Source of the DNA: Taeniopygia guttata
Taxonomy: Eukaryota; Chordata; Aves; Passeriformes; Estrildidae
Assembly: GCF_048771995.1 (NCBI RefSeq)
Contig: NC_133036.1
Coordinates: 19,875,001 to 19,939,000 of the forward strand
DNA length: 64,000 nucleotides
Direction: 5' to 3'
Translations under genes and position numbers: made by a program
The notes under the pieces: generated by a model
What the model was told of the DNA's origin: nothing
Seen by the model: only the letters and a program-made list of their open reading frames with translations
Databases searched by the model: none
Shown here: in pieces, positions 40,608 to 53,864 of the stretch
How positions within the stretch are numbered: the stretch's first letter is position 1
How the letters are laid out: each line of letters begins with the position of its first letter

Positions 40608-43600
40608 CTGAAAGAAAAAAAGAAATATTCATTAAATTCCTGGAAAAAAAAAGCCACAGTACATTACTTCAGCATAACAGGAGCAAGTAAAGTGAGAAGA
40701 AAACGAGTGTCTGGTGTTTTGTTCCTCAGCCCACATCCTTGCTGACCCTGCCATGTCAGACACTCGAGACTATAGCACTTAAAACCACCCAGAGATAATC
40801 CCAGAGGGGCACAGCCACCGTAAGTGCAGCACAGCCAGGGCTCATTCCTGCTCTCCCCTGGCATGGAGAGCCCGTGATGGACTCTCCAGCAGATGCCATC
40901 GGTGCTGTCCTGGCTGCAGGAGCTCAGCAAGCAGCCCTGGGTGAGTGGGCTGTGCTGGGTTACCTGGACAGGCTGGGGCTGGTCACTCTGGCACTGGGCA
41001 CGGTGCCCATCGTGCTCCCAAAGAGCAGGAACAGGGCAGGTGGTCTGGGGGGGTTTCCATGTGGAGCCAGCTCGGGGGCACCCAGGCCCCCTGGTTCTGT
41101 CTGTGCCACCAGGCTCAGCCAGGGAAACTGCTCCCTCCTCTGCTCTGCGCTCCCTGGCTGCAGGCAACAGCCCTAAAGAGTCACCATATCATAATGTTAA
41201 ATGTTAGACCTGCTCTGTGGCTGCTGTTTAACCATTCCAACATCACTTAAACTCCAATTCTGAAGAAGGAAATGTTTCCCATTAAAAACAAACAACAGAA
41301 AAACAAAACCAAAAAACCCTTTCTCTACTGAGTTAACCTGAAAAATGTTTCTGCTGGAGCCAGACAAATTAAGAACCTATTTCCTCAGCCACACTAACTG
41401 CAGAGCAATTAAGATCTGGGTTATTTCCTGAAAATTGGAATATTGAGCATGTGTCTTCTCAGCAGACTGCAGGCACACACTGTACCTGTGTTACTGCCAG
41501 GCTACACCAAGGTCCCAAACCCCAGTCTGGGTGATGGAAATGGTTCTTGGGGAGGGGAGAGGTAAGAAAGTGAAATCAGAGTGATACACAACTAAACTCA
41601 AATATCCACGGGTGTTTTTATTTTTACCTCCACTTCATCTCACTTTTATATTCATCAGGACAATGGCTTTAAATTCAGAGTAGAAAATGTCGATTTCCCA
41701 ATGAGAAAATAACATTTAAGAACTCAAGTTTGTTCTGACTTGAGCCCTGAATAGGGCTGCTAGATGTTTCAGAAAAGTCCCTGCATGTAAGGAAGTAGAA
41801 TTGGGTTTTATTACAGCATGTGGAAAAAATTTCGCTCCAGCCTCTACTGAAAACACTGAAGCTTTCAAACTTTCATGGTAGTGTTTGAAAAGTTCTTAGA
41901 CCTCCATCAGAGATTGAGGACCTGATGTCCTCAACTGTCCTTGAGCTCCATGAGGGTAATGAAAAGCCACTTCTTGCAGGATTCCTATGAGCTGCATCCT
42001 TACTTAATTTACATTTTGCTGACCCAAAGCCCAGTGAATTTATTTAAAATCTCTCCTCAGGTTTTGACTGACTTAATCAGGGTAACAGAGAGCACTCAAT
42101 GGTCTGTTAGCACAGGGGAAAAGTTTCCATTCAGAAAAGCCCACAGCAATGGGAGTTTCAAGGGGGAGAATTTGGAATCCTTCTGCCAAGACACAAAAGA
42201 GAAGAAGCTTCTCTGTCTCTTGCTTCTGGGAAATCTGCCACTGACTTAAGGGAGAATTGGGCACAGTGAGAACTGCTTCTTGCTGCTGTTACCTGATCAT
42301 CTGCAGATGATTCCTCTGCCTTGGCTTTAATTTAATGCCTTTCCTGAACCACAGCTCAGATTTGTAAAACTGAACTGCTGGCTGGGATAAACAGGGAAAA
42401 GATCCCTTGGGAAGGAGACTTTGAAGGGTCAAGTAAATTGTTGTGAGTTACGGTATTGAGGAGTTGGCATTTTAGTGTTTCGTTCTAAATATCAATATAT
42501 TTGTGTTGGGGCATTTTATTCTTCAATACATATGATGAATAAAAATAATGATTTTTTTTTTTTTCCCCAAAGCAAGTAATGTTCTCCCCTCTCATTTTTG
42601 GCAATTAAAATCACATTTTAAAAACTGAGTAAGGTAGTAAAAAACACATGCCAGATTTTCAACTAAACAGCTTTTGGCAGCTTCACAGCTGTGCCTACAG
42701 ATTGTTGTGGCCACAGAGAGAATTAAAAGTGATTCAAATAGTTGTGGGTTTTGGTTTTCTTTTGTATACCTTTTGTATTTCATTACCAGTTTATGATCTT
42801 GATGTTCATTTCCTGTTTCTTTTCTATGCATAGGATCTTTGTTTGTAGAGCTGACACTGCAAACAGCTCCTGCTCTGTTTCTACAGATAAGGTTCCTGAC
42901 ACTCTTTGGTGAGGGCAGAATGGACATGAATTAAGGTCAAAAAAGAGACTTCAACTTTGTATTTTTATCTCTGTTTCCAAGTGTTTGGTGTTTTTTTAAA
43001 TGTATTTTTTTTGTTTGGGGTTTTTGTTTTTCTTTGTTTGTTTGTTTTGTGGTGTGATTCCCCCCCCCCCCCCATAAGTTTAACAGCCTCAGTACTTTGG
43101 TTGTGCTATCTGACTGCTGTTTTAGAGGCATTCCTGTAGGATAAATAATGCATTATCAAATCTATGAGCATGAATTTTATTTTGCAGTCTCTCCTTCAAG
43201 GCGACTTCAATATGTAAACTTATATGACTTTACAAGCTCTATTTTATTAAGAGAATCTAAGCAAGTATTATAAGAAGTAACACCAAGTTGGACAGGCATC
43301 CACTGTATGGTGATGGTTGGAAAATCATTCCTCAAAAAACTGAAGGATTACTTAGAAAAAATTTCAATAGCAATAATTTCTTGCAGATGATTAGCAAGTA
43401 TTGACGTGAGTGATGCTGGACTAAAACCTTACTGTTATTTTAAAATAAAGTCAAACCTTGATTCCCAGTCTGGAGCTACAAAGGCAAAAAGATTTAGGGC
43501 TGGTGGCGGGGGGGAGGTTGGGAGGTTTGTTTTGGTTTGTTTTTTTATTTTGTATTTTATGCATGAGTTTTTTGTGGGCCAGATTTTTCCTGGTTTGGCT

Positions 43601-46600
43601 GCCTCAGTCGGAAGCTCCCAGTTCAGCTGGGGAGCACCAGGACCACCAGGGAAGTGGAAATGAGGGAGACAGAGGAGGGGGGAGGTCTGAGACTGCAGCT
43701 CACAAATCATCAACTTCCAACCTCAGGAGCTGCTAAGGGAGTGATACCCACAAAGGGGTGTGTGATGTGTGTGTGTGCATGTATATATGTGTGTACAGCT
43801 ATATTTATATGTTTCTATATATACATTTACACAAACACACACATATATATATGTGTTTTGCAACTGAAAATGCAGGACCATAAAGTGGAAAAACAAAAAT
43901 ACTTGTTCATCTTTTATAAAACCACCACAATAGTTATATTTTATCTGTCAGAGTCACTTCTGTGAAGATATTGGACATGTAAAAAGTAGCTCAGGCTTGA
44001 AGTTCACTACAGCAGTCACAGGAAAATCCCTTTAGACAGGAAAGAAAATGCTTTTGGAAAGTCTTGTGTTACCATAACATAAATATAGGAGCACAGGAAC
44101 TCATTGCACTGCATTTTGTGGATACCAGCCCTGAAAACATCCTTGGCTGCAGTACTTGTGGTGAATCCACTGCTTTCTAAAACTTGTATTATCTGGAGGT
44201 TCAGTATCAGTGGTGAGAAGGAAGGGGTTACTGACCATGAAATGTGCTGCTGTCTGCGTGGGTTTGGGCCTTGTTTTTGTTATAACACCTGCACTGCTGT
44301 GCTTATACACACTATTGAGTTTTTAAGGGATAATTTTCCTAGGAAAAGCAAGGAAGGCTGATGTCTGTAAGCATCCTACTGCAGGTAAATGTGATCTGCA
44401 GGGAGGGGAATGGTGCTCAAGACTGGCAGCAGCTCTCTAAGATGACCTTGCTGACTCAGAGCATGGCAGGAGGGGCAGTAACTGTGAATTTGTTGGGTCT
44501 CATTGCAGTTAGTATCAGGATGGGTTTGTTGCCAGGGAAATCCCAAGGAGCTTCTTTAACTGGCTGTCATTCATAAATTAGGAGCCCCCCTCAGGGCAGG
44601 AAGGAGGTTCTGCTGACAGAACTTTTTAAGATGCAAACAACAAGTGAAAAAAGGCAGAGCTGGGAATGAAGAATTCTTTGTGCAGTAGATGTCTCGTGGC
44701 TCACTTTGTTCATTTGTTGTGCATTCTGACTCTGCTAAAATTGCTCCTGTCGCACTGTTTCCATTTTGTGTTCTTTTGGAAAAGGCAAACAGAACCCCAA
44801 ATCTGGAACATCTGTCTGCTGGCAGGCTGGAGCTGTGATGAAACACAACCATGATGTGGTTACCTACCAGAAAACCTGAAATTAGAACAATTGTGCTGTA
44901 ACTCTCTGCAAGAAGATTCAGATGAAAAACACAATGATGAGTTTGATGCCCATGTAGGCAGTTGAGCTGATGATGCTGAACTCTGCTTCTGTGATGGCAC
45001 AATTTGCTCACAGACAGCTTTGTAGGACAGCAGCCTGGAAATCTGTCCATGTGTCCTTTGAGGTGTGTTTTCCCAGAATACATATTTTCTTTGGTGATTT
45101 ATTATTACCATGGGGAAATGTATCAGTTTTGACAGAACTGCTTCTCTAATGACATTGTAATGAGCTAAGACATTTTCCTAGATTTATTTTTGATCCTGAC
45201 ACTTTCCATTTGGATACTAATTATATTCACATTTAGATACATGTTTATTTTAATGTTTTTAAATAGTAAAAAATGTAACCCAAGCTGTTGTTCAAGTAAA
45301 CATCTAGGGTTTAACTATTGAAGAAACAGGAAAGGTGGATTTTAGGTTTTTCTGGGTTTTTTTTCTGTTCATAGTTATTTCTGGAATTTTCAATTCCTCA
45401 GAACAATAATAGGACTCTTTGTGTCAATGAGCACTAAAAGGCTGCATCTCCGTTCTGCACTCTCTGTCAAGATAATCTTGAGGAAGTTATGACTTTGATG
45501 GATAAATATTCCTGAGGAAAAATTAAATTCAGTGTCAGCTGCTTTCATTAGAACATGTATCAGACAACATTTGGAACCAATATAATGGAGTTTCATCATA
45601 ATTGTGCAGCTTTAAACGATTGAAATAAATGTTTTAAATAAAACAAGACATTCTAGGATGAAGATTTCATATGATACAATTCAGCCTGGCTGGAAGAACT
45701 ACTTGATCATCAGCAGTGTTTGGTCTCTGGATTTCTGTAACCATTATACAGTAAGAGATGCTGGGCACTGATTGAGTAACAAGAATCAGTTAAGTAAAAA
45801 TTTGTAGCTTCCCAAGCCATGGAGTTAATCCACAAACAGGATTCTGAACACCACCACCAATTCTTGCATGTCACCAGAACCTGCTGCTGTCTGAGGAAGT
45901 TTTCCATTTGACAAGTTTTAGGATCATATTCCTAGAAAAGGCTTTGCTTTAATTATTTCAGCAATGAATTCTGAGCAGGTGAAGGAAATACTGGCTGCAA
46001 TATGCAACCGGGAAATCAGAGAAAAATACTCTGTTTTTTAACTACAGTCACTAAAGATCTGATAGTTTTATGTTGTGGTTGCTTTGCATGACACTGTAGA
46101 TTTCTGGTTAAAAATCCTTGGTGCTTCCCTTCCATCAGGGGTTGCTGCTTTCACTGCCTCAGGGGTTTTTATGCAGCAAGAACTTGCACCTCCAGAATGG
46201 AACTGTAAAGAGAGGCTGGTAGAAGGTGCAGCCTCCCCACAGATATTTTTGATGACAGAAAACAAAGGGAATTTTGTGCCTCAGCCTCCCAACACACAAG
46301 CTGAGGTGTGAGAGCATTTTTGACTACAAAGACAAGAAAAAAAGAGAAAGGTGTGGATAATAAAGAGGAATGGAAATGCCATAGAAAGAAATGCTTATAA
46401 AACAGCTGTAAACAAAGTTAAGCTTGAAATAAGAAGTTTGCCAAAATAATTAGGAATTTACTTGTTTCTATCCCTAATACAGATGAGGAACAGCACTGGG
46501 ATGTGAAGGAAGGGGCTTTAAAGTGGAATTTGGAGTTAAAAGAGTTGAGAGTTTTAGCTCAAGTCATGCTATCTAATGGAAAAATAAACCCGTCATATTT

Positions 46601-49600
46601 CCAGTGGCATTTTTTACTGTACTGACTGAAAAGCTCAGTGGGGGTATGGAAGTAAGAGCTGAACTTAACCCCAAATGTCCATCTCATGCTTTGCCAGCTG
46701 TCACTGTAATGTGGCAAAGCTCCTCACCTGGTTTGCAGTCAGGAAAACAGCCTTAGCAAAGGAATACAGCAAAGGAATATAGCAAGATGTTAGTTCCCTG
46801 CAAGCCTAATTCTGCCTTTCAAGAAAATCCAGGAGGTTGGCTTGGCTAACTTGGATCCTCAGAAGTGGGTGATGGAAAAGAATGTCTTAAAAAAGAAAGT
46901 CCCTTAAGTAGGCTTTTTAAAATATATATTTAAAGGGAAATTAGTGTCTGACTTTAGGACAGGAGCATTTTCTTTTGCCATTTTAAAGTATTTTTTAAAT
47001 TGATTTGCCCATTTAAACAATGCAGGCTGAACATGGTTATTTAGAATATTGGAACAAGACTAAATAAGACCATTTTCTATAGAACAGATCCTGTGTAGAT
47101 TAGGCAGGGTGACCACCTGAGGAAGAGTGAGCCCATAGACAAACTCTCACACAATGTGATTTAACATGAATGCTGGGATAGAGGGGACTGAATGGTTTTT
47201 ATCTTTGTGTGCCCTGTGGGGAACATTCAGTGTGAAGTTTGGAGAGGATTTCTGTGGCTTCCATTGAAACCATTCCTGCAGGTGAATCCCTGCATTCTCC
47301 TGAGCAGTCATTCCTCAGGGATGTTCTGTGTCAGACACTCATGAGTCTCAGATGCAAAAGGCAATCATCTTGGTTGCCTAAAGCTCTGTACATGCCATTA
47401 ATACCCAATCACTAAGGAGTGAAAAAGCACTTATGCAGGGGGATGAGATGCATTTTCCTGGCTACAAGGTGAGAAGTTGATAAAATTCCTTTCCTGCTGT
47501 GAAATCTCCTCATTGCTTAGATTTTACTGACTCTCCTAAAGAAAATGTAATAGCTTTTAATTTACTTGGACTTTAGTTGGTACTGTAGTTCAATCCATTT
47601 CAAACATGTGAGCTCAACTTATTTTTAACCAGCTTTCTTATTACATATTTGTAAGGAGATAATTAGCAATGCTCTCTAGAAGTGCATGTTACAAAGAACT
47701 CAGCACAGTGAACATGGGCTCATGATTTCTGTCAATAAAGGTTTCATCCCCACAGTGCCAACAGTGTGATTTCACTCACACCAGCACAGTGGATATTGAA
47801 CAAAATGGCTGATAATGGATTTCCAGTGTTTCTTTCCAAGCCATATTGATCCTGATGATAGGTAAGATGTGGCAGGGAGATTGTGCTTGTTTTCTGTCCT
47901 GGCTGGATGTGTTCAGTTTGCTCATTTGGAGGGATTAGAATTCTGTGGTTTAGAATTGTTGGGAGATTGCTTGGATCATCTTTCTCACACTTGAGTTTCT
48001 TAGAAACAAAAGCTTTGCCATGTCTGGTGACACAGATATGAAACATTAACTTCCAGCCCTCCTGTAAGTATCTGTACATATCAGAAATATGCTCTGAAAT
48101 ACAAACCCCTCATATTCTGAAACTCTTTGGTTCATACCCCCTGTATTTTGTCTTTATATTTCCCATCTACACCTCATGTAAAATCAATGTGACAGATGCT
48201 AGCACAGATCTGAGATTCATTAAAAGGCCATCAACTGTCCTAAAGGGATGTTTATAGATAGCAGCACTGTATATTTTGGGCTGTCAAAACAAATTGACCA
48301 AATGGCTTCTCTGTAACCACCCTGCAACTACAGCAGGCTAATGACAAAATTCCATGCCTGGCATCCCTCTAAATCTAATGCAAGAAAGGGTTAGTTGAAG
48401 TGTCTGTGGGGATAATCACATTGAGTCACAAATTAAAAATGTGATTCAGAGATCAGAGCAAATACTAATATCCCAAGGCATTTTTCATAGATTAATTTAC
48501 CAGTAACATTTTTTCTATAAATAGTATTCTATATAAACAGTTATTGGACTTCCAGCTGGAGAGTTGGGAGTGGGCAGGCCTGAACAGGGAGCTCTCCCTC
48601 AGCCACAGACATGGGGACTGACTCTGTGTCTCATCAGCCTTGCCCTTAAATCCATTTTCCACTAATTTTGTGGTTTAAAGCTCAGCTATAAAATCTAACT
48701 ACCACCCCTTGGCCAAATAAAGGTGTTGTGCTTTCTCCTGAAACCATTTCTGGAGTGTGGTCTGGCAGGAGAGGTGTAAGGAGCTGCAGTCCTGTCTGGG
48801 TGCTGGAATGCAGGTGGCCTTGGAGCACCAGGTGGGTAAAGGAAATTATCTTGGCAGCACCCACTGCTTTTAAGTCACTGAACTCTCTCACTTCAAAGAT
48901 TTTTAAGGGTTATTTACCAGTGCAGTTGCTTTCCTCGCTGCTCTTCATTTCTGTTCTGCTGATGCCACAGCTGCATTATTAGCTTTTGGCCATGCTAGTT
49001 TAGCTTTAAATTACATCTTGCCCTCCAGGAATTAGGAGGAGGAATTGCATTCATTTAGGCAGTGCTGTGTTTCAGTAAACCTACTCTTCAAAATATTATC
49101 CTATGCAATGAGATTGATCCCAGGGAGTTAATATTTTAAATACACAAGGTCAGGCATGTCTTGTTTCTGCTTCCAGGCTGTGTTATGCCATGCAAGAGAA
49201 TATAAAGGGGGATATACAGGAATTTTTCAGGCTTTACATAAGGCAGTAATTCAGACAGTGCCTCTCACCCAGTGCTTTTCTGAACCATCACAATGGTCTG
49301 GAGAATGCATTAATAGCAAGTTTGAAAGTATCCATGTAGCTTTGCTTTCAGCCATCTGCTTTCCCTGAAGTTCCCCAAGTTGTGTTGCTAAGATATAAAA
49401 TTTACTAAGATTTTGATGATTTGCCAAAGCTACTTTTTCTAAAATATTTAACTGCAATGGCAGTGAGAAAACAGCCAAACCCTCCACAATTATCTTTACT
49501 TTAGATGTGTGATGCAGAGCTGTAATTACTGAGATGAGCAATGTTTTCCAATGTGGCCAGAGTGGATCCTCAGGGACACAGTCCACTCAGCCCAGCAGGG

Positions 49601-52600
49601 AACCTGGATGAGGCAGTGGTTGGACACCTTTATGTGTCCCAGAATATTCTGAGAACAGGTAGGACACAATTAACCCTTGCCAGTCTTGTCACAGAGCCAC
49701 TGCAGAATTTACTGCAAACTGGATAATCTGTGCTGTCCCGTGTCACTCATATCTCCTTCAAACACAACTCCATAGAAATGGAAAACCTTCTCTGTGGCTG
49801 TTTCAAACTGGAAATGGAAGCATCTTTTGGTTTAATCTTTGATGATCTGTCTGCTAAAGAAATATATTGTCAGTTTGTTCTCAGGAATCTGGCCAGCTGC
49901 CCACTCAGAGTCTTGCTTAGGTGTCAGCTGGTTGCCTTTTATTAGTAAAGACTCGTAGGTGTGGACCCAAAATCCAGTCTAAATTCCTAAGTGATTTATA
50001 TGAAATTCTACACATTTAGATGCCAGGCTCAGAGTAATTTCTCACATGTGAGCTTTCTGCTAAAATATTTACACAAACCCTAGAAGCCCATTAGTTATAC
50101 AGAATGAGCTGGTAATACATAACTGCTGCTTGTATAACATGCATAAAATAACAAAGCAAAGATCCATGTCTGCTGTGCTCATAGTGCTGAGCTGCTCCAC
50201 ATCACACTCAGAAAAGGGCCGGTCTTATAGTGCTTTGACTCAAAAAGACTCTTCTGAAAAGGAAGAAAAAAAAGAAAAACAAAGGGGGGCATGGCTGTTC
50301 AACCTCTGTTTACTGATTGTAAGACACAGCACTACAGAAAGCTTGAAGTGATGTTCTGCTTAAAATGATTTCTGTTGGTTCATTGGAGGGAGCAACTGAA
50401 TTCCTTCATTTCTGGACCTCAGGGGCCTGAGGCACATAAAGGAGATGCCCATGGCCCAAAGTGCAGCTCCTGTGGCTCAAGAGGCCGTTCCTGTACCCTG
50501 TGAATGTGAGCACACCATTTAGGAGCTGCTCTATAATTCTGGAATTTTGTTTTTCTGTTTCCTCTGAGCTGAACACTCTCAAGGTCAGTAATAAATGTAA
50601 CTTGGAAGTTCTTGGGAAAAGTATGCATTTTTGACTTTGAAACTTTGACTTGTAAATGCATTTCTTTCAAAGAAAGATGATTTTAAGTAATTCTACTTGT
50701 GTGTTTATTAGTGTATCATCATTATGATAAATTTTAATGAGAATATCACTGAATGAGAATTTATGTCCACATCTTTATTTAGTAAAACTGTATTCTGCTA
50801 AGGAAAACTTGAGCTTACACTCAAGCTAAACAAGGTCTGTCTGTACTCAGAGTTTGTATGAGCTGAATTTTTGTAGCAGGCTTTGCCAGTGCAGGACTGT
50901 AACCCTGAGAATGTCAGGCAAGTGCTTACCATGGAGGTGGATCAGGATACATGATGTTCACCTGAGAAAGTATATCCAGGTAGGAGTCAAAATCACAGGC
51001 AGGGGGGAACTCCTCGCTGCAGGTGGATCTCAGCTCTGCGGAGGAGCCGCCGTGGGAGAAACCATCTGGAGCTGCAAAACAAGAATTTATATTGGCTGCT
51101 TTCCCCTCCGTGCTGGATCCTCTGCCACTCATTTATAACCCTGCCACAAATCAGAAAACAAACCCTTTTTGAGGCAAAGGAGTTGTGGGTATTTTGGAGC
51201 AATCACTTTTTATGGGAATTCTTATTTCTTTAAGAGTGAATGAAGCCCATCTGTAGATGAACTGTGGTGTTTCAGGCTGTGGCACAGGGTCTGTGCCTTT
51301 AGTGCTGTCCTACAACACAGCTGAAGTTCCAAAGCCTTTCTTGGGCCTCAGAGGCTGAAAAGGAGTGTGGGTTCCACCATGTGCAGCTTCAGATGTTTGT
51401 GGGGTAACTGCAATTCCAGCAGTTGCATCCATGGGAAGTTTGTCCGTTCTGGCAGCGGTGTAAGAGGAGGGGCAGGGGTTTAATTGCTGGGAAAACGTTG
51501 ATCTCAATAAACACTGACAAAAATGGGAAAGGTGGAAAGTAGCACAGAAAAAATCACCCTGCTGCCTGCTCCAGGGATTTCTTAATGCTTCTATGCAAGA
51601 GCTTCCCAGCTCCACAAATACTGAGGGTTCAGTGCTATTTTCTGTGTTGGAGGATAATTAGTGTATGTTTGTGTCCATGTAACATAATTTGGCACAATTT
51701 AGTTTAGGATTATTCTTTTGAATATCTCCCCAAATATGCTTTTCTTTTCCATTTCTCTAGCATTGCTATATCAAACAAGGAATTTGAAAATTTTCCTTTC
51801 TGTTTTTGCCCAGCTGTAGGCTTATGCAAGGAGATGAAATTATCAGAGTAGTAGATTTAAACACAGTGATTAAAGCTTAATAGTCAGTATTTTATCATGC
51901 CAAAATATTGGGTCAAACAGTAACTCCGGTTTGGGTTTAACTATTTAATCCTCAATGTAGCTGCTGAAAATTAGGAAAATTGGTATTACTGTAATAGTAG
52001 AGATTAGCTTTCTGGATTTTGTTTTTATTTTCCCTCTGCAGGTTGCCATGGGAGTTTGCATTTCAATTCTTTTGGACTCTAAATTTTATTCCCAAAATGC
52101 AGACATTATTAACTTATCTGGATAAATATTTCTGGAAAAGCCAAAAAGAAATTATTCCTTGCTGTAAGGGGACAAACTGATCCTAGATTTGTTTAGTTTA
52201 GACATAAAAATTCCTGGTCCAAATAACTAAATGAAGTTCAATTGACTTCAATGGACAGTTGATTTACCTCAGTGAAAACAGGATTTAAGCCAATGCATTT
52301 TTATGTGGCTCACTATATGAATAAAAACTCCTTCAATGATATGCACATAACTGAATCCATAACAAGCTGCAGGTAGAGGACCTTGCTCACAGTGGATGTG
52401 GTTGTTGATGCTCCACCATTTGTCATTGGAAGTTTTACTGTCTGAAGGATTACACAGTAACTTTTAAAACTGTTCTTTCCCTTAAATAGAAATAATCTTC
52501 TGTCTTTTCCTTGACATAGCAAAGCCCAAAGGGCTGAAAACACTACTCTAAAATTAACTCCCTGATATTCCCAAATTATGGTTTTTTGTTTTGTGTTGGT

Positions 52601-53697
52601 TTTGTTTCACGGGTTTTATTTTGGTTAGGAGGTAGGAACTGGCACCTTTTTGAGTCTCTAACGATGATGGCTGTGGTGACACGGATGTCATCAATGACAC
52701 TGTTAATGACGGTGACAATTTAATGATATTTGGGCGCCCTGTTGTTCTGTTTCCAGGCAGATATTCACTTTTGCCCTCAGGCAAACAGCAGTGCTTGTTG
52801 TAAGCTGGGTGCACTTGGCTGAAATGAAACCAGCTCTGCCTTTCCAAGAAATAGAAACTACAGCAAATGCTGCACCGAAGCTATAGGGGGATGTGAGAAT
52901 GCAACAGAGAATAAATCTTATCCCGTACCGAGGGCAATGAGCTGTTCGGGAGGTGCTGCCAGCACTGGCTGAGTGCTGTTAACCATTATCTGCGTGGGGA
53001 GCCAGCACAGAGCTGCATTACCCTGCCAGGCTGTCTGACTGATGCCCTTGTTTAAGCTCATTTCCCGTGCCTGCCCGAGGCCGGGTGGTTCCGCTGCCCC
53101 ACGCCCGGCCCGGCCCCGCTCCCGGCCCGGCCCCGCTCCCGGCCCGGCCCCGCTCCCGGCCCGGCCCCGCTCCCGGCCCCGCTCCCCCCGGCCCTGCTCC
53201 CGGCCCCGCTCCCCCCGGCCCTGCTCCCGGCCCCGCTCCCGGCCCCGCTCCCGCTGCTCCCGGTGCTCCCAGTGCTCCCGGCCCTACTCCCGGCCCCGCT
53301 CCCGGCCCGGCCCGGCCCTGCTCCCGGCGGTCCCGGCCCTGCCCTGCTCCCGGCGGTCCCGGCCCGCTCCCGCTGCTCCCGGTGCTCCCGGCCCTGCTCC
53401 CGGCCCGCTCCCGGCACTCCCGGCCCTGCTCCCGGTGCTCCCGGCCCCGCTCCCGGCCCGGCCCCGCTCCCGGTGCTCCCGGCACTCCCGGCCCCGCTCC
53501 CTTACCCGCAGCGGCCGGGCCGGCGCGGCTGTCCCTGCGCAGGCTGCCCACCAGGATGGTGGCGCAGGACAGCAGCAGCACCAGCCCGATCACCACCCCC
53601 GCCACCAGCAGCGGGGACACCAGCAGGCTGCTGTCACCGCCGCGCTCCCCGCGGCTCGGGAAGGCGCTGGAAGCGCTGCTCTGGTTCGAGGCGATTG
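40373..53697 (-). CDS. BEAN1: BEAN1, brain-expressed protein associating with NEDD4 (three exons, 5' incomplete)
   Basis: Exons 53697-53506, 51071-50930 and 40607-40373 join in frame (phase 1, then phase 2) into 188 codons before the stop, without an initiator in the window that I can prove. The first exon carries an extracellular Ser-rich stretch, then the membrane segment LLVSPLLVAGVVIGLVLLLS, CATILVGSLRRD, matching human LLVSPVLVASAVIGVVIILS, CITIIVGSIRRD. The second ends NIMYPDPPP; the junction gives PPCYDECVGPGATQIYIPTD, then DPPPYSLTD, against human PPGYEECVGPGATQLYVPTD, then APPPYSLTD. BEAN1 is a single-pass membrane protein; its PPxY motifs bind WW domains of NEDD4. Two PPxY motifs (PPCY, PPPY) are kept. 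The histidine-rich stretch of one human isoform is not seen. The C-terminal 45 residues differ from the human long form and lack its third PPxY. Confidence 0.9.
40608..50929 (-). other. BEAN1 intron (10.3 kb)
   Basis: A long intron lies between the last two BEAN1 exons. It holds a TG/TA microsatellite at 43.76-43.86 kb, a 14-base C run at 43060-43073 and otherwise A/T-rich unique sequence. I recognise no exon or gene in it; open frames near 40.66-41.25 kb and 44.57-45.08 kb have no family resemblance. Confidence 0.6.
43759..43857. repeat. TG/TA microsatellite
   Basis: The run contains tgtgatgtgtgtgtgtgcat, tatatatgtgtg, acaaacacacacatatatat. Alternating purine-pyrimidine sequence of this type is common in introns. 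Confidence 0.85.
50930..51071 (-). CDS. BEAN1: BEAN1 middle exon
   Basis: The exon has 142 nt between acceptor TTTTGCAG and donor GTAAGC. It encodes (A)PDGFSHGGSSAELRSTCSE, EFPPACDFDSYLDILSQVN, IMYPDPPP and two bases of Cys. It corresponds to the human CSSSEDWPPPLDISSDGD, ELYPDSPP exon. Splicing creates the first PPxY motif across the junction. Confidence 0.85.
51072..53059 (-). other. BEAN1 intron, unique part
   Basis: A/T-rich intron sequence lies between the middle exon and the C-rich array. I see no repeat family or coding sequence that I can support. Confidence 0.55.
53085..53500 (-). repeat. CCCGG-type GC-rich array in BEAN1 intron
   Basis: About 420 bp are made of short variable blocks (gctcccggccc, ggcccggccccgctcccgg, tgctcccggtgctcccggc). 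It abuts the donor of the transmembrane exon within about 5 bp. The BEAN1 sense strand is the G-rich one (GGGAGCGGGGCCGGG). Long frames on both strands in this block are not genes. Confidence 0.92.
53506..53697 (-). CDS. BEAN1: BEAN1 transmembrane exon
   Basis: The exon has 192 nt between acceptor TTCGCACAG and donor GTAAGG. It encodes (A)IASNQSSASSAFPSRGER, GGDSSLLVSPLLVAGVVIG, LVLLLSCATILVGSLRRDSR and AGPAAA. NQS is a possible N-glycosylation site on the outer side. It is strongly GC-rich with CpGs, unlike the surrounding introns. Confidence 0.9.
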
Positions 53698-53864
53698 CTG
53701 TGCGAAGAATGAGAGAGAGAGAGAGGAGAAATGGGTCACTTGTCACAGAGCCTCACACAGCCACGGCACCGAGCCCTGCTCCTGGGGGGTCATTCCCCTG
53801 TTCCTGGCGCTGCCAGAGCTGGCTCCAGCGGGACCCGGGCAGTGCCTGCCCTGTTTATTGGGAA

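Noticed and set aside
40664-41250. Overlapping frames of 100-167 codons in the BEAN1 intron
   Set aside because: Frames occur on both strands, with no family match and no convincing splice sites at useful phases.
44571-45083. 170-codon minus-strand frame
   Set aside because: Composition is random-looking with many His/Cys but no spacing typical of zinc fingers; no homology recognised.
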